Origin: Desulfoferrobacter suflitae
Lineage (GTDB): Bacteria > Desulfobacterota > Syntrophobacteria > Syntrophobacterales > Syntrophobacteraceae
Reading direction: 5' to 3'
DNA length: 64,000 nt
Assembly (NCBI RefSeq): GCF_022603395.1
Contig: NZ_JAIBKA010000010.1
Span: 124,001 to 188,000 of the forward strand
Within the stretch, counting starts at the first letter, position 1. Every line of letters begins with the position of its first letter. The position numbers and the translations under genes were made by a program. Shown here piece after piece: positions 1 through 9,422 of the stretch. Under the pieces are notes generated by a model, which was given only the letters and a program-made list of their open reading frames with translations, was not told the origin of the DNA and made no database searches.

Positions 1-19
1 TTCTTTTGTAGTTGTTTGT

Positions 20-564
20 CTAAGAGCCGATGCGCTCTATTAGGGCGGGGTTTATCCCCCTCCCATGGACATCAATGACAAATCCCGCCCCTACCGACAC
101 AGTGTAAATTTGCTGATGGCTCCAGGATTGCTCCGCTTTGGTCATGACCTGATCGATGGTAAAGCCGGCCGGCTTCATCCGCGGCGGAAATTCGGCGAAC
201 GTGGCCAGGAACCGGGTCACCGGGGATTGCGTGGCATAAGTCAAACAGGCCTGGTCCATCATCCAGTCCCAATAGGTGTCGGCAATGACGTCGGTCCGTT
301 CAAAGGGTCGGTCCGCAGTTTCAGCATTTGCCTCACGGGCTTGTCGTGCTCGACCCCGTGCTTTTGCAGCAGCCGGGGGCCGCGCATTATCCGGTCAAAG
401 GTCGGTTTGCCGCTCCCGTCCACCCGCTGGGCATTGGGGAGCCTGCGTGAACCCGCGGGGGAACACTTTTTGGGGTCATGAGAGGAATCCCATTTAATAT
501 GCAAACCTGCGGGAGTGGCGATAACCCGAAAGCACGACCACCCAGATGTCAAGATGTGTGCCAA
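20..564 (-). pseudogene. Decayed arylsulfatase / sulfatase-maturase remnant
   Basis: Two open stretches in different frames (564-259 and 262-20) together resemble scraps of a sulfatase locus. The upstream part, around 426-346, carries RVDGSGKPTFDRIMRG and LLQKHGVE, which resemble the conserved core of anaerobic sulfatase-maturating radical SAM enzymes. The downstream part, from about 324, carries LRTDP and then FLATFAEFPPRMKPAGF, which resembles the C-terminal end of bacterial arylsulfatases. Losing one base in the run near 292 explains the frame change: restored, the reading is LRTDPFERTDVIADTYWDWMMD. The maturase piece runs directly into the sulfatase piece with no cysteine cluster or sulfatase active site, so this is a deletion scar and not a working gene. 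The family assignment is from memory of the motifs. Confidence 0.45.
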
Positions 565-891
565 CGGATCAGTTTGCGGCCTGCCAGGCGAGCATGCGGC
601 TTTTTTGGGCGAAACTTATGGCGGTTAGAAACTGCTGCAAGTCACACGGACGTGCCCATATATGGCCAATTGCCCATATCTCGGCAGAAAATGATCCAAA
701 AAGATCGGCTTTGTATTCAGGGAGGGATTGTGGGGGATTAGATTTGTGAACTCCGCTGGTCATCAACGTGAACTGCGGGAAGGTGTCGAAGATTCTTGCG
801 AGATTATAAGTCATCATGCTGGGTTAGGATCTATGATATTTCGCCCCGTCGGGAGAGCCATATGAGTCAATTACGATGGCACGATGAAGGC
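565..891. other. Intergenic region, no gene supported
   Basis: This stretch lies between the sulfatase remnant and the 3' end of the sigma-54 activator gene. The 82-codon open frame on the minus strand (817-569) has no ribosome-binding site and no recognisable family. I see no clear terminator or promoter. Confidence 0.4.
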
Positions 892-3800
892 CTACGGCTT
901 GTGGATACCCAGCTTCTTCATGCGCGCCAGCAGCGTGTTGCGCTTCAGCCCGAGAATCTCGGCGGCCCCGCCCTTGCCGCTGACTTTCCAGCTGGTCTGC
1001 TTAAGCACACCCAAAATATGGTCGAATTCAACTTCCTGCATGGTTTTGGGTAGCGCCGGTAATGCCAATGGCGACGGCTTCAATTCATCCGCCAGCCGCA
1101 GCTTGGGACCAGACGATGCAATCACCGCCCGCTCAATCACATTTTCCAATTCCCTAACGTTTCCAGGCCAATGGTACTCCTGCAGGTTCTTCATAACGTT
1201 CGCCGGGATTTGTTCAATGGACTTGCCAAGCCTTTTGGACGCATTGCGAGTAAAGAATGTGGCGAGCAAGGGTATATCTTCAAGCCGTTCCCGCAGGGGG
1301 GGCACGGTGATTGGAAAAACGTTGAGGCGGTAGAAGAGATCTTCCCGAAACTGGCCCTTTCGCACTTCCTCCTGCAGGTTGCGGTTGGTGGCGACAATGA
1401 TCCGCACATCGACTTTGATCGTCCGAGAGTTGCCCAACCGCTGGAACTCCCCATCCTGGAGCACCCCCAGCAGCTTGGCCTGCAACTCAAGCGGCAATTC
1501 ACCGATCTCATCCAGAAAGAGAGTGCTGCCATGGGCCACTTCAAACCGACCCGCACGCGCCTGGGCACCCGTAAACGCGCCTCGCTCGTGCCCGAACAGC
1601 TCGCTTTCGATGAGGTTTGCGGGCAAAGCGGCACAGTTCACTTTCACCAGGGGGCGTTTCTCACGCAGACTCGTGCTATGGATGGCCCGGGCAACCAATT
1701 CTTTACCCGTACCCGTTTCCCCAAGTATCAGAACAGAAGTATCTAAAGCAGCGACTTGCTTGACCTTGAAAAGAACGTATTGGATGGCGGCACTACTGCC
1801 GATGAACTTGTCAAAATTGTGCTCCAGCTTGATTTCCTCCTGCAGGTAGTTGCGCTCGGCTTCGAGTTGATCCTTCAAATGCTCGATCTCCCTGTAGGCA
1901 TGCTGCAGAGCGGTTTCCGCCTGTTTTCGTTCAGAGATATCAATGTGGGTGATGATCACTCCGCCCTTGGGCCCGCTGAAGGGAATGACTCTCATCCAGA
2001 ACCAGCGCCTTTCAACCGGCGAATCGCAGGGGTATTCCAGCTCGAATAGCTCGAGGGCCCCATCGAGCACCGATTTTATTCCGTCCAGCACGGTTTGTGC
2101 CAATTCAGCACCGTCGGCGGCGCTTCGGCGGCAAACCTCTAAATAGTTGCTGCCAACCCCGATGCGATCCAAACCGTGTGCATCATTTTGGCGGGCAAAT
2201 TGAATCCAGCTTTCATTGACATCCAGAATGTTTCCTTCGCTATCCGCAACCGCAAGGAGGTATTTGAGGGAGTCCAGCACAGACCGCTTGAATTGTTTGC
2301 TCTCGATAAGAGCTTCATCGGATCGTTTGCGCGCTATGGCATTGGCGAAGACCGCAGCCACCAGCTTGAAACGACGTATTAAGCTGTCGCGCCATTCTCT
2401 GCGGTGTCTCAGCATCGCCATGGTCAGTACACCCAGGGTCAACTGACCCGCCACAAGGGGGATCACGACCGCTGACTGGACCCCTTGAGAACGAAAGTAG
2501 TCCTTCTCGACCCCGGCCTCAGCGGGCAATTCATCAATGTGGGAAAATATCACCATTTCCCCGTTGTAGATCTTTTGTCTGCCCCAGGTGAGCCCGGTCC
2601 AATCAACCTTTGAGGGTGGGGCAGCGATATCAGAGTTCGTGTAATAATGAAAAGCGATGAGCATTTGTGTGTCTGCAGAAATTTCAAACACACTGACCCG
2701 ATCCACTTCGAGCTGCCTGGCAATCGTCTCCAAGTTGCGCCTTATTTCGGGACCTACCTGATCCGGGGGCAGATTCACAAAACGGACCGACAACGCAGAT
2801 AACATCTCCTCAAAGCGCAATTCTCTCTCGAGCTCGGATTCGGACCGCCGAAGCCGCCTTCGCTGCACCAGCAGAACCGAAACAAAGCCATAGCCAAACA
2901 CCAGGAGCAAAACGCCGGCAATGATGTACTTGCGGTAGAGTTGCCATGGTGTCGGGGTCTTAAACCGTACAATGCTTTCGGGAGGCAAACGATCTTCACT
3001 GATCCCCCAGCGCTTTAGCTGGCGCCAGTCATACATCACGTGATTGAGCAGTCGCGCGGGATAGATGTCCGCCGGGGACTCGCCTGTCAGAATGCGTACG
3101 GCAATTTCAGCGCATCTTCTCCCCTGCTCTTCGGCGCTGAGCAGGTGGCCGCCAACAATTCCCTCCCCGAGGTAGGAATCCAGAATGCCGAACACGGGAG
3201 CGTTGGCTTTTGCGGAAACGGCACTCACAAAGCTTTTCGAAACAACGGGGGCTCCTGTAGCATCAAGGCTGACGACGGTGTAAAAAAGCGCCGAGTCTGC
3301 CGGCAACCGGGCAACCCTTGCAAGCAGGTCTTCTTTGCTACAATTGCCGATATAATTGATTTCAAAAGGTCCCCTATACTGCTGCAACGCCTTCCGCACC
3401 ACTTTTTCCGCTTCGCGGTCGGTCCGCGAGGAACCCGAAATAATATAGAGATGGCGGGTTTGGGGAACCAATTTTTCAATGAGCTGTATGTTGCTCGGGA
3501 CATCAGCCTCCCAAACAAGAGACGTCATGTTTGGTTTCAAAGAATCCCGCTGCAATGTCTTGGGGTTGGCCGAAACGATGACCATTGGCATTGTTCCGAA
3601 CAATACTTCGCCGTTTGCGATCAAAAAATCGGCTGCTTCATCTCCCACGCCGATGATAAGGTCCATTTGAGGATAACAATATTTGTAGCGGTACAGTTCG
3701 ACCAGTTTCTGCCGGTAAGCTTCGTCAGTATAGCTCACAAGATCCGAATACTCGATGTGCAGCTCGATGGGATAGGGCGAATCTGACTCAAGTTTGGTGC

Positions 3801-4029
3801 GCAGGCTTTCGGCCATCTCATCCTGCCAGGGTATACCTGCATGCATAAAGAAGATCACCAGAATCCGCCTGGGAGGCACCGATTTTTGGACGTCTGAGGC
3901 AAAAGCCAACGTGCTGATCGCCGGCCACGCGAAGCACAGAAAAAGAATGGCTCTTTGGACTCGTCGTACGTTCAAGATTCTTTGCAGTCCAACAAGGAAA
4001 TCCAAGCGAAACGATCTCCACCAAACCAT
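892..4029 (-). CDS. Membrane-bound sigma-54-dependent activator with extracytoplasmic ABC_sub_bind-like sensor, GAF and PAS domains
   Basis: A one-polypeptide signalling protein of about 1045 residues. From the ATG at 4029 it has a hydrophobic signal segment (about 27-45), then about 300 residues resembling the periplasmic ABC_sub_bind (TrpX-like) fold, a second membrane helix near 369-388, a GAF domain (about 415-570), a PAS domain (about 580-705), a short coiled coil, and a sigma-54 AAA+ ATPase with Walker A GETGTGKE (about 769-776), the sigma-54 contact loop GAFTGA (about 818) and DEIGE (Walker B). It ends in a Fis-type helix-turn-helix. It probably senses a ligand outside the membrane and activates RpoN promoters without a partner kinase; the ligand is unknown. 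A TTG at 4104 would add 25 residues, but neither start has a strong Shine-Dalgarno. Confidence 0.85.
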   Translation of the reverse strand: MVWWRSFRLDFLVGLQRILNVRRVQRAILFLCFAWPAISTLAFASDVQKSVPPRRILVIFFMHAGIPWQDEMAESLRTKLESDSPYPIELHIEYSDLVSYTDEAYRQKLVELYRYKYCYPQMDLIIGVGDEAADFLIANGEVLFGTMPMVIVSANPKTLQRDSLKPNMTSLVWEADVPSNIQLIEKLVPQTRHLYIISGSSRTDREAEKVVRKALQQYRGPFEINYIGNCSKEDLLARVARLPADSALFYTVVSLDATGAPVVSKSFVSAVSAKANAPVFGILDSYLGEGIVGGHLLSAEEQGRRCAEIAVRILTGESPADIYPARLLNHVMYDWRQLKRWGISEDRLPPESIVRFKTPTPWQLYRKYIIAGVLLLVFGYGFVSVLLVQRRRLRRSESELERELRFEEMLSALSVRFVNLPPDQVGPEIRRNLETIARQLEVDRVSVFEISADTQMLIAFHYYTNSDIAAPPSKVDWTGLTWGRQKIYNGEMVIFSHIDELPAEAGVEKDYFRSQGVQSAVVIPLVAGQLTLGVLTMAMLRHRREWRDSLIRRFKLVAAVFANAIARKRSDEALIESKQFKRSVLDSLKYLLAVADSEGNILDVNESWIQFARQNDAHGLDRIGVGSNYLEVCRRSAADGAELAQTVLDGIKSVLDGALELFELEYPCDSPVERRWFWMRVIPFSGPKGGVIITHIDISERKQAETALQHAYREIEHLKDQLEAERNYLQEEIKLEHNFDKFIGSSAAIQYVLFKVKQVAALDTSVLILGETGTGKELVARAIHSTSLREKRPLVKVNCAALPANLIESELFGHERGAFTGAQARAGRFEVAHGSTLFLDEIGELPLELQAKLLGVLQDGEFQRLGNSRTIKVDVRIIVATNRNLQEEVRKGQFREDLFYRLNVFPITVPPLRERLEDIPLLATFFTRNASKRLGKSIEQIPANVMKNLQEYHWPGNVRELENVIERAVIASSGPKLRLADELKPSPLALPALPKTMQEVEFDHILGVLKQTSWKVSGKGGAAEILGLKRNTLLARMKKLGIHKP

Positions 4030-4260
4030 TACCAACTGCCGTGATTGAAGAACCGCGGCAGACTGCCGGGGCGAAGTGAATCTCTCATCTGCAAACGTAC
4101 CCAAAAAACTTTATGGGAATCTGCTTGCTGATTGCAGTTGCCGGTAGGATTATGACCGACGTCTGGTAATTTTGCAATGACTTCGCTTGTTCTCCAGCAA
4201 TTCCCATTTTGGGTTTTGTCGGAATGACTCGAGCCCGGGAAACGCTTTGAGCTTCTGGGA

Positions 4261-4488
4261 ATGCAGGATATTGACTTGAGCTTTGCTGCCCGCTACCCTG
4301 CTCAACACAAGATCCATGCTCGTCTTGCCAGGCTCCAACCAGGGGATGCGGCAACCCTGAAAACAGGAAATGGCAAGTTGGAAATAGTCGACGACGAAGG
4401 CTGCTGCCGGGCACAGTTATCCAAGGCGGCAAGCAGGTTGTGGTCATCCCGCCTGGCTCAAATCGTGGAACACAGGGTCAGGTCTTGA
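4261..4488 (+). pseudogene. Possible remnant of a RecQ-like helicase C-terminus
   Basis: A 75-codon open frame without a convincing start. It contains LQPGDAATLKTGNGKLEIVD, then QLSKAAS and RLAQIVEHRV, which resemble the last part of RecQ-like helicases (LSKKA...RLAQIEHVRV) as I remember them. The similarity stops exactly where the left 16-bp repeat of the RAYT unit begins at 4475, and the stop codon lies inside that repeat. This suggests insertion or deletion truncated an older gene. No helicase motifs remain. Confidence 0.3.
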
Positions 4489-4490
4489 AA
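4475..4490 (+). repeat. Left 16-bp inverted repeat of RAYT unit
   Basis: This is gggtcaggtcttgaaa, the perfect inverted partner of 5383-5398. It ends the open frame of the upstream recQ-like remnant. Confidence 0.85.
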
Positions 4491-4519
4491 TGTAATATTT
4501 CGACTGCTATGGATAAGCT

Positions 4520-5380
4520 ATGGCACGGCCTTTAAGAATCGAATATCCCGGCGCAGTGTATCATGTCACCTCGCGCGGCAATGCACGAGCCGACATCTTC
4601 CTTGGGGACGGCGACCGTCAGACATTTCTCAATGTTTTGGCCGATACCATTGAGAAATACAACTGGCTGTGCCACGCTTTCTGCTTGCTCGACAACCATT
4701 ATCACGCCATCATCGAGACGCTCGATCCCAATCTGTCGATGGGCATGCGGCAGCTAAACGGCGTCTACACGCAGGCCTTCAATCGCTCGCATAAAAGGAT
4801 CGGCCACGTCTTTCAGGGTCGTTACAAGGCGATTCTTGTCGAAAAGGGAAGCCACTTGCTGGAATTGTGCCGTTATGTGGTTCTCAATCCGGTGCGGGCC
4901 GGTATGGCAGCCACACCCGGTCAATGGCAATGGAGCAGCTATAAGAGCACGGCCCATGCCGGGAAGGTGCCGCAATATTTGACCGTCGACTGGGTGCTGG
5001 GACAATTTGCCAGGAACAGAACCACAGCCCGCCAGCGATATCGTGAATTCGTCGCCGACGGCTTGAAAAACCCGGTGTCTCCATGGAAAAAGCTTACCGG
5101 CCAGGTTTTCCTGGGTAGTGAGAATTTCGTTGCGTGCATGCGCGAGCTTGTAGGAGACAGTGAAAAAATAAGAGAAATTCCTCGTGCCCAGCGATATCCC
5201 GGACGTCCGCCACTCGATCAGCTATTTGCCGATATCACCGGGGGCGACCGGCAACGTCGAAACAACCGGATTATGCAGGCTCACATCACCCATGGATATA
5301 CCTTGAAAGAAATTGCCGATTGTCTCGACATCCATTATACGACGGTCAGCAAAATAGTGGCCGCTGAAAGAAAAAACTGA
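4520..5380 (+). CDS. REP-associated tyrosine transposase (RAYT, Y1_Tnp family)
   Basis: A 286-residue protein of the TnpA_REP / IS200-like Y1 family. It begins MARPLRIEYPGAVYHVTSRG, the usual start of this group, and has the metal-binding HUH-type motif in DNHYHAIIE (near residue 60) and the conserved block FQGRYKAILVEK followed by CRYVVLNPVRAGM (about 99-131). After the catalytic domain it has a basic linker and a C-terminal helix-turn-helix-like segment (YTLKEIADCLDIHYTTVSKI), found in the longer members of the family. The reading frame is intact. It is flanked by perfect 16-bp inverted repeats, its likely substrate. These proteins are usually domesticated or slow-moving single copies. Confidence 0.92.
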   Translation: MARPLRIEYPGAVYHVTSRGNARADIFLGDGDRQTFLNVLADTIEKYNWLCHAFCLLDNHYHAIIETLDPNLSMGMRQLNGVYTQAFNRSHKRIGHVFQGRYKAILVEKGSHLLELCRYVVLNPVRAGMAATPGQWQWSSYKSTAHAGKVPQYLTVDWVLGQFARNRTTARQRYREFVADGLKNPVSPWKKLTGQVFLGSENFVACMRELVGDSEKIREIPRAQRYPGRPPLDQLFADITGGDRQRRNNRIMQAHITHGYTLKEIADCLDIHYTTVSKIVAAERKN

Positions 5381-5382
5381 TT

Positions 5383-5398
5383 TTTCAAGACCTGACCC
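5383..5398 (-). repeat. Right 16-bp inverted repeat of RAYT unit
   Basis: This is the exact reverse complement of 4475-4490, two bases after the RAYT stop codon. Confidence 0.85.
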
Positions 5399-5784
5399 CT
5401 AACGCAAAGCCGGGCCAAGCTCAAAACGACTGCAGACGACCCGGAGCCATGCCGGGTGACTGAGACTTGCATAGATGAAAGCCGGCTGGAACTGGAGCCA
5501 ATCGTTTTTGACCAAAGACTCAGGCGCAAACCGGATGAACTGATCTCTGTCAATAAAGAGCAGGAGGGAAAACCTGAAAGCAAACGGATAAACAATGGAT
5601 GGCTTGGCAAACCGGATAAAAAACATTATTGGTACAACATTGGTAGTGAAACGATTGATGCGGATCCTGAGCACTGCCAATTTATGTGAGTATACCCAAA
5701 GCAGCGAATGGCCGGTCCTTCATTATGGGGTTGCCGGCCGCCACCGATTGCCGATGTCAAGATGAAGAATTGCGGAGCTCTCAA
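5399..5784. other. Intergenic region before the proton ATPase
   Basis: About 390 bases between the RAYT right repeat and the ATPase start. A 77-codon open frame (5456-5689) has no ribosome-binding site and no recognisable family. The ATPase frame is open upstream to a GTG at 5686, but the extra residues do not look like the start of this family. I see no other signal. Confidence 0.4.
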
Positions 5785-8280
5785 ATGGAAAATGCACCCT
5801 TGGTCCAAGTGGAGGAGGCCAGAGGCAAGTCATTGCAGGAGCTTTTTGGGGAATTGCAGAGCAGCACCGACGGCTTGAGTGGTTCCGAAGCAGTAAGCCG
5901 GCTTGAACGATACGGCCCGAATGCCCTGGAGGAGCACAAAACTCATCCCCTGCTCAAATTTCTTTCCTATTTTTGGGGACCTATCCCCTGGATGATCGAG
6001 GTCGCAGCGATTTTATCGGCGCTGGTGAAGGACTGGGTTGATTTCACCATCATCTGTTCTTTGCTTGGTTTTAACGCCGTGATCGGCTTCTGGGAAGAAC
6101 ATGAAGCGGATAACGCCCTGGACGCGCTAAAAGATCAGTTGGCTTTGCTGGCGCGGGTCAGGCGCGACAACAAGTGGGAGGAAGTTCAAGCACGCGAACT
6201 GGTACCGGGCGACGTGATTCGCTTGCGCGCCGGCGACATCGTTCCCGCCGATTTGAAACTGTTTAACGGCGATTATGTGAGCATTGACGAGTCCGCTCTG
6301 ACGGGGGAATCTCTGCCCGTGAGCAAAGAGCCGGGAGAGATTGCCTATTCCGGTTCGATCATCAAGCAGGGCGAAATGGAAGGTCTGGTAACGGCCACCG
6401 GCGGCAACACCTATTTTGCCCAAACCGCCAAACTGGTCGAAAGCGCGGGTGCGGTATCCCACTTCCAGAAGGCTGTAATGCGGGTGGGGGATTTCCTCAT
6501 TTTCATTGCGCTGGGTCTGAGTATCGTACTGGTCGTAGTTCAACTGCTGCGCGGCGTTCCCGCCCTCGAGCTTGTGCAATTTGTGCTCATCCTGGTCGTG
6601 GCTTCCATTCCCGTCGCCATGCCGGCAGTGCTCTCGGTCACCATGGCGCTGGGTGCATTGGCCCTATCGCGTATGAAAGCCATTGTGTCCCGTCTGCAAT
6701 CGATAGAGGAAATGGCGGGAATCGACATTCTCTGCTCTGATAAGACGGGGACTTTGACCCAGAACAAACTCACCCTGGGTCATCCCGTCACCTTTGCGGC
6801 CAAAGACGGTCAGGAACTGATACTGGCAGCTGCTTTGGCTTCCAAAGAAGAAAACCGAGATGCCATTGACCTAGCGGTTTTGCAAGGGCTTGCGGATTCG
6901 TCTCGGCTGAATTCCTGCCTGCAGGTTGATTTTGTGCCCTTCGACCCCATCAACAAACGTACTGAAGCGACGATCAAGAAAGGAGATGAAACTTTTAAAG
7001 TAGCCAAAGGGGCTCCTCAAGTGATCATGGAGATGTGTCGCCTGGATCAGGAAAGCAGCGCAAAAGCTGAAGAGGCGGTCAATGCCCTCGCAGCCAAAGG
7101 GTACCGCACAATTGGGGTCGCCCGCAGCCCGGATGAAGATTCCTGGGAATTTTTGGGTATTCTGCCGCTCTACGATCCGCCACGCGAAGATTCCGGCGAA
7201 ACCATCGCCAAAGCTCAAGCATACGGCATTCAAGTCAAAATGATAACGGGTGACAATGCGGCCATTGCCAAGGAAATTGCCAGGCAACTGGGAATGGGCG
7301 CTAACATCCAGCCTGCCGCCAAACTTTTTGCTGGCAACGAGTCCGAAACCCTGAGCAGGGACGCGGCCGGCATAATTGAAGCGGCGGACGGCTTTGCCCA
7401 GGTTTTTCCCGAACACAAATACCACATCGTCAAGACCCTGCAGGATCGCGGTCACTTGGTGGCCATGACCGGCGATGGAGTAAATGACGCGCCGGCTTTG
7501 AAGCAGGCGGAGGTCGGCATTGCTGTGTCGGGTGCAACCAATGCCGCTCAGTCGGCCGCCGCATTGGTTCTCACGCAAGCCGGGCTGTCGGTCATCATCA
7601 AGGCTGTCGAAGAGGCGCGCCGCATTTTCGAGCGGATGATGAGCTACACTATCTATCGCATTGCCATGACCATAGACATCATGTTTTTTGTGGTTTTGGC
7701 CATGCTGGCGTTCAACTTTTATCCTCTGACCGCCGTTATGATCATCATCTTGGCGCTGCTCGACGACATTCCCATCATGACCATTGCCTACGACAATACC
7801 TATCTCAATCCCAAGCCAGTGCGCTGGGATATGCATCGAGTCCTGACCGTGTCCTCGGTTCTTGGCTTGTTGGCGGTGCTGGAAACTTTCGGTCTGCTGC
7901 TGATTGGAAAACTCTGGATGGGTCTCGATACGCCTCACGTTCAAGCCATGCTCTTTCTGCAGTTGGTAGCCGGCGGTCATTTGATGCTCTTTGTCACGCG
8001 CACGAAGAAGGCGTTCTGGCGGTCGCCCCACCCCTCCTGGTCTTTGTTTTGTGCCATTGTCGGCACGCAGATCTTCGCCGTATTGATGTGCGGGTTCGGA
8101 TGGCTGGTACCCAAACTACCGTGGCGTCTAATCGGCATCGTGTGGGTGTACAATCTGGTTTGGATGCTCTTTCAGGATATGGTCAAGCTTGGCGTCTACC
8201 GGCTCGTTGAGAACCGGGCAAGGCACAAGCGACGCTTTCTCGAGGTCGTCAATCGCTCGCTGCGTTCCCATGTTTTCTGA
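5785..8280 (+). CDS. Plasma-membrane type H+-transporting P-type ATPase (P3A-like)
   Basis: An ATP-driven cation pump of 831 residues in the inner membrane, most like the proton-pumping P3A group. The N-terminal cation-ATPase segment is followed by membrane helices, the actuator loop with LTGES (near 173), more helices with the PVAMPAVLSVTMALG stretch, the phosphorylation motif DKTGTLTQNKL with Asp near 319, the nucleotide-binding domain, MITGDNAAIAKEIA, and the hinge MTGDGVNDAPALKQAEVGIA, then four or more C-terminal helices. It has no heavy-metal domain and no CPx motif. I chose ATG 5785 because gcggag lies 8 bases upstream and MENAPLVQVEEARGKS fits the family. Export of protons at the expense of ATP would suit a fermentative or syntrophic life. 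Ion specificity is inferred. Confidence 0.88.
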   Translation: MENAPLVQVEEARGKSLQELFGELQSSTDGLSGSEAVSRLERYGPNALEEHKTHPLLKFLSYFWGPIPWMIEVAAILSALVKDWVDFTIICSLLGFNAVIGFWEEHEADNALDALKDQLALLARVRRDNKWEEVQARELVPGDVIRLRAGDIVPADLKLFNGDYVSIDESALTGESLPVSKEPGEIAYSGSIIKQGEMEGLVTATGGNTYFAQTAKLVESAGAVSHFQKAVMRVGDFLIFIALGLSIVLVVVQLLRGVPALELVQFVLILVVASIPVAMPAVLSVTMALGALALSRMKAIVSRLQSIEEMAGIDILCSDKTGTLTQNKLTLGHPVTFAAKDGQELILAAALASKEENRDAIDLAVLQGLADSSRLNSCLQVDFVPFDPINKRTEATIKKGDETFKVAKGAPQVIMEMCRLDQESSAKAEEAVNALAAKGYRTIGVARSPDEDSWEFLGILPLYDPPREDSGETIAKAQAYGIQVKMITGDNAAIAKEIARQLGMGANIQPAAKLFAGNESETLSRDAAGIIEAADGFAQVFPEHKYHIVKTLQDRGHLVAMTGDGVNDAPALKQAEVGIAVSGATNAAQSAAALVLTQAGLSVIIKAVEEARRIFERMMSYTIYRIAMTIDIMFFVVLAMLAFNFYPLTAVMIIILALLDDIPIMTIAYDNTYLNPKPVRWDMHRVLTVSSVLGLLAVLETFGLLLIGKLWMGLDTPHVQAMLFLQLVAGGHLMLFVTRTKKAFWRSPHPSWSLFCAIVGTQIFAVLMCGFGWLVPKLPWRLIGIVWVYNLVWMLFQDMVKLGVYRLVENRARHKRRFLEVVNRSLRSHVF

Positions 8281-8384
8281 TCACGCGCCGTCAGAGCTTA
8301 TCTGGGGAGGCAATCGTTCGGTGCACAGATGGCGGAGTGCGCGGAGACGCAACAAGCCGGCAAGGGAAGCAAGGCAAATCTGCG

Positions 8385-9422
8385 ATGAATCATTCCGACT
8401 GTTTTTGGCCCGCTGAATGGCATCGCCAAAGTGCCGTCCAGATCAGCTGGCCCGATGAGCAAACCGACTGGGGCAATGATCTGGATGAGGTGCTGGCGTG
8501 CTACCATGAAGTGGCTCGAGAAATCACCCAAAGGCAAACTTTGATCATTGTCTGCCGAAACCCGGCAACAGCGCAGCGACAGATCAAGCTCGCCGGCCTC
8601 AGCCGGGAGAATATGCTGTTCGTTGAAGCGCCCATCAATGACACCTGGGCCCGCGACTATGGTCCCATTACCCTACTCTGCGGGGGGAAGCCGGTTCTGC
8701 TGGATTTCAAGTTCAACGGCTGGGGACTCAAGTACCCGGCCAATTACGATAATCAAATCACGGCGAAGATCTACTCGTCCCGCATCCTCAGCGACGCAGC
8801 GCAATACCGCAACCACCTCAATTTCGTTCTGGAAGGCGGCAGTATCGAATCGGACGGCCAGGGCACCATTCTGACCACAACTTCGTGTCTTTTGTCACCC
8901 AACAGAAACGGGGGATACACCCGAGCCGACATCGAAGAGGCTTTAATTGGGCACCTCCACGCCCAAAGGGTACTGTGGCTGGAAAACGGCCAACTGGCGG
9001 GAGACGACACCGACGGTCACGTGGACACCCTGGCGCGGTTCTGTTCCGTCGACGCCATTGCCTATGTCGCCTGCAACGATCCCGCAGACGAACACTACGC
9101 CGCCTTGAAACACATGGAACAGGAGCTCCTGCAGTTCAAAACACGCGCCGGCGATCCTTACCAACTGATACCGCTACCCATGGCCGATGCCGTTCTTGAC
9201 GATCAGGGCCGGCGTCTTCCGGCGACTTATGCGAATTTTCTCATCATCAACGGAGCGGTTCTGGTCCCCTTTTACGGTTCGCCGAAAGATGATTTAGCAG
9301 TGCAGATATTGCAGCCGTGGTTCAGGGAAAGGAACATCATCGGCATCGACAGCCGGGCCCTCATAAAACAGCATGGATCCCTGCACTGCATGGCCATGCA
9401 ATATCCCGAAGGAGTGATCTGA
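8385..9422 (+). CDS. aguA: Agmatine deiminase
   Basis: Converts agmatine to N-carbamoylputrescine and ammonia, the first step of putrescine synthesis from agmatine. It is 345 residues long and of the porphyromonas-type peptidylarginine deiminase fold. Visible landmarks are WPAEWHRQSAVQISWP at the start, NDTWARDYGPI, the histidine segment DTDGHVDTLARF, and the catalytic Cys (about 335) in GSLHCMAMQYP. The frame is open upstream to a GTG at 8337, but ATG 8385 gives the usual N-terminus. The stop codon overlaps the start of aguB by one base (tgatg), so the two are translationally coupled and their products act in sequence. Confidence 0.95.
   Translation: MNHSDCFWPAEWHRQSAVQISWPDEQTDWGNDLDEVLACYHEVAREITQRQTLIIVCRNPATAQRQIKLAGLSRENMLFVEAPINDTWARDYGPITLLCGGKPVLLDFKFNGWGLKYPANYDNQITAKIYSSRILSDAAQYRNHLNFVLEGGSIESDGQGTILTTTSCLLSPNRNGGYTRADIEEALIGHLHAQRVLWLENGQLAGDDTDGHVDTLARFCSVDAIAYVACNDPADEHYAALKHMEQELLQFKTRAGDPYQLIPLPMADAVLDDQGRRLPATYANFLIINGAVLVPFYGSPKDDLAVQILQPWFRERNIIGIDSRALIKQHGSLHCMAMQYPEGVI

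Larger units (their letters stand above)
4105..4519. other. Intergenic region with a recQ-like remnant and the left arm of a mobile element
   Basis: This region sits upstream of the divergent sigma-54 activator and RAYT transposase genes. It contains a short remnant resembling a RecQ helicase tail (4261-4474) and the left 16-bp repeat of the transposase unit (4475-4490). No promoter was recognised. Confidence 0.5.
4475..5398. mobile_element. RAYT unit: Y1-type transposase gene between perfect 16-bp inverted repeats
   Basis: The sequence gggtcaggtcttgaaa at 4475-4490 recurs as its exact reverse complement at 5383-5398, immediately outside the transposase gene 4520-5380. The right arm starts 2 bases after the stop codon and the left arm ends 29 bases before the start codon. 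RAYT transposases are single-strand HUH enzymes that act on REP-like palindromic repeats, so these arms are the natural candidates for their recognition ends. The match does not extend beyond 16 bp and I saw no other copies in the window. Confidence 0.75.

Noticed and set aside
6871-8031. A 386-codon open frame on the minus strand
   Set aside because: It lies wholly antisense to the clearly coding P-type ATPase, has low-complexity His/Gln/Gly composition typical of a shadow frame, and has no ribosome-binding site.
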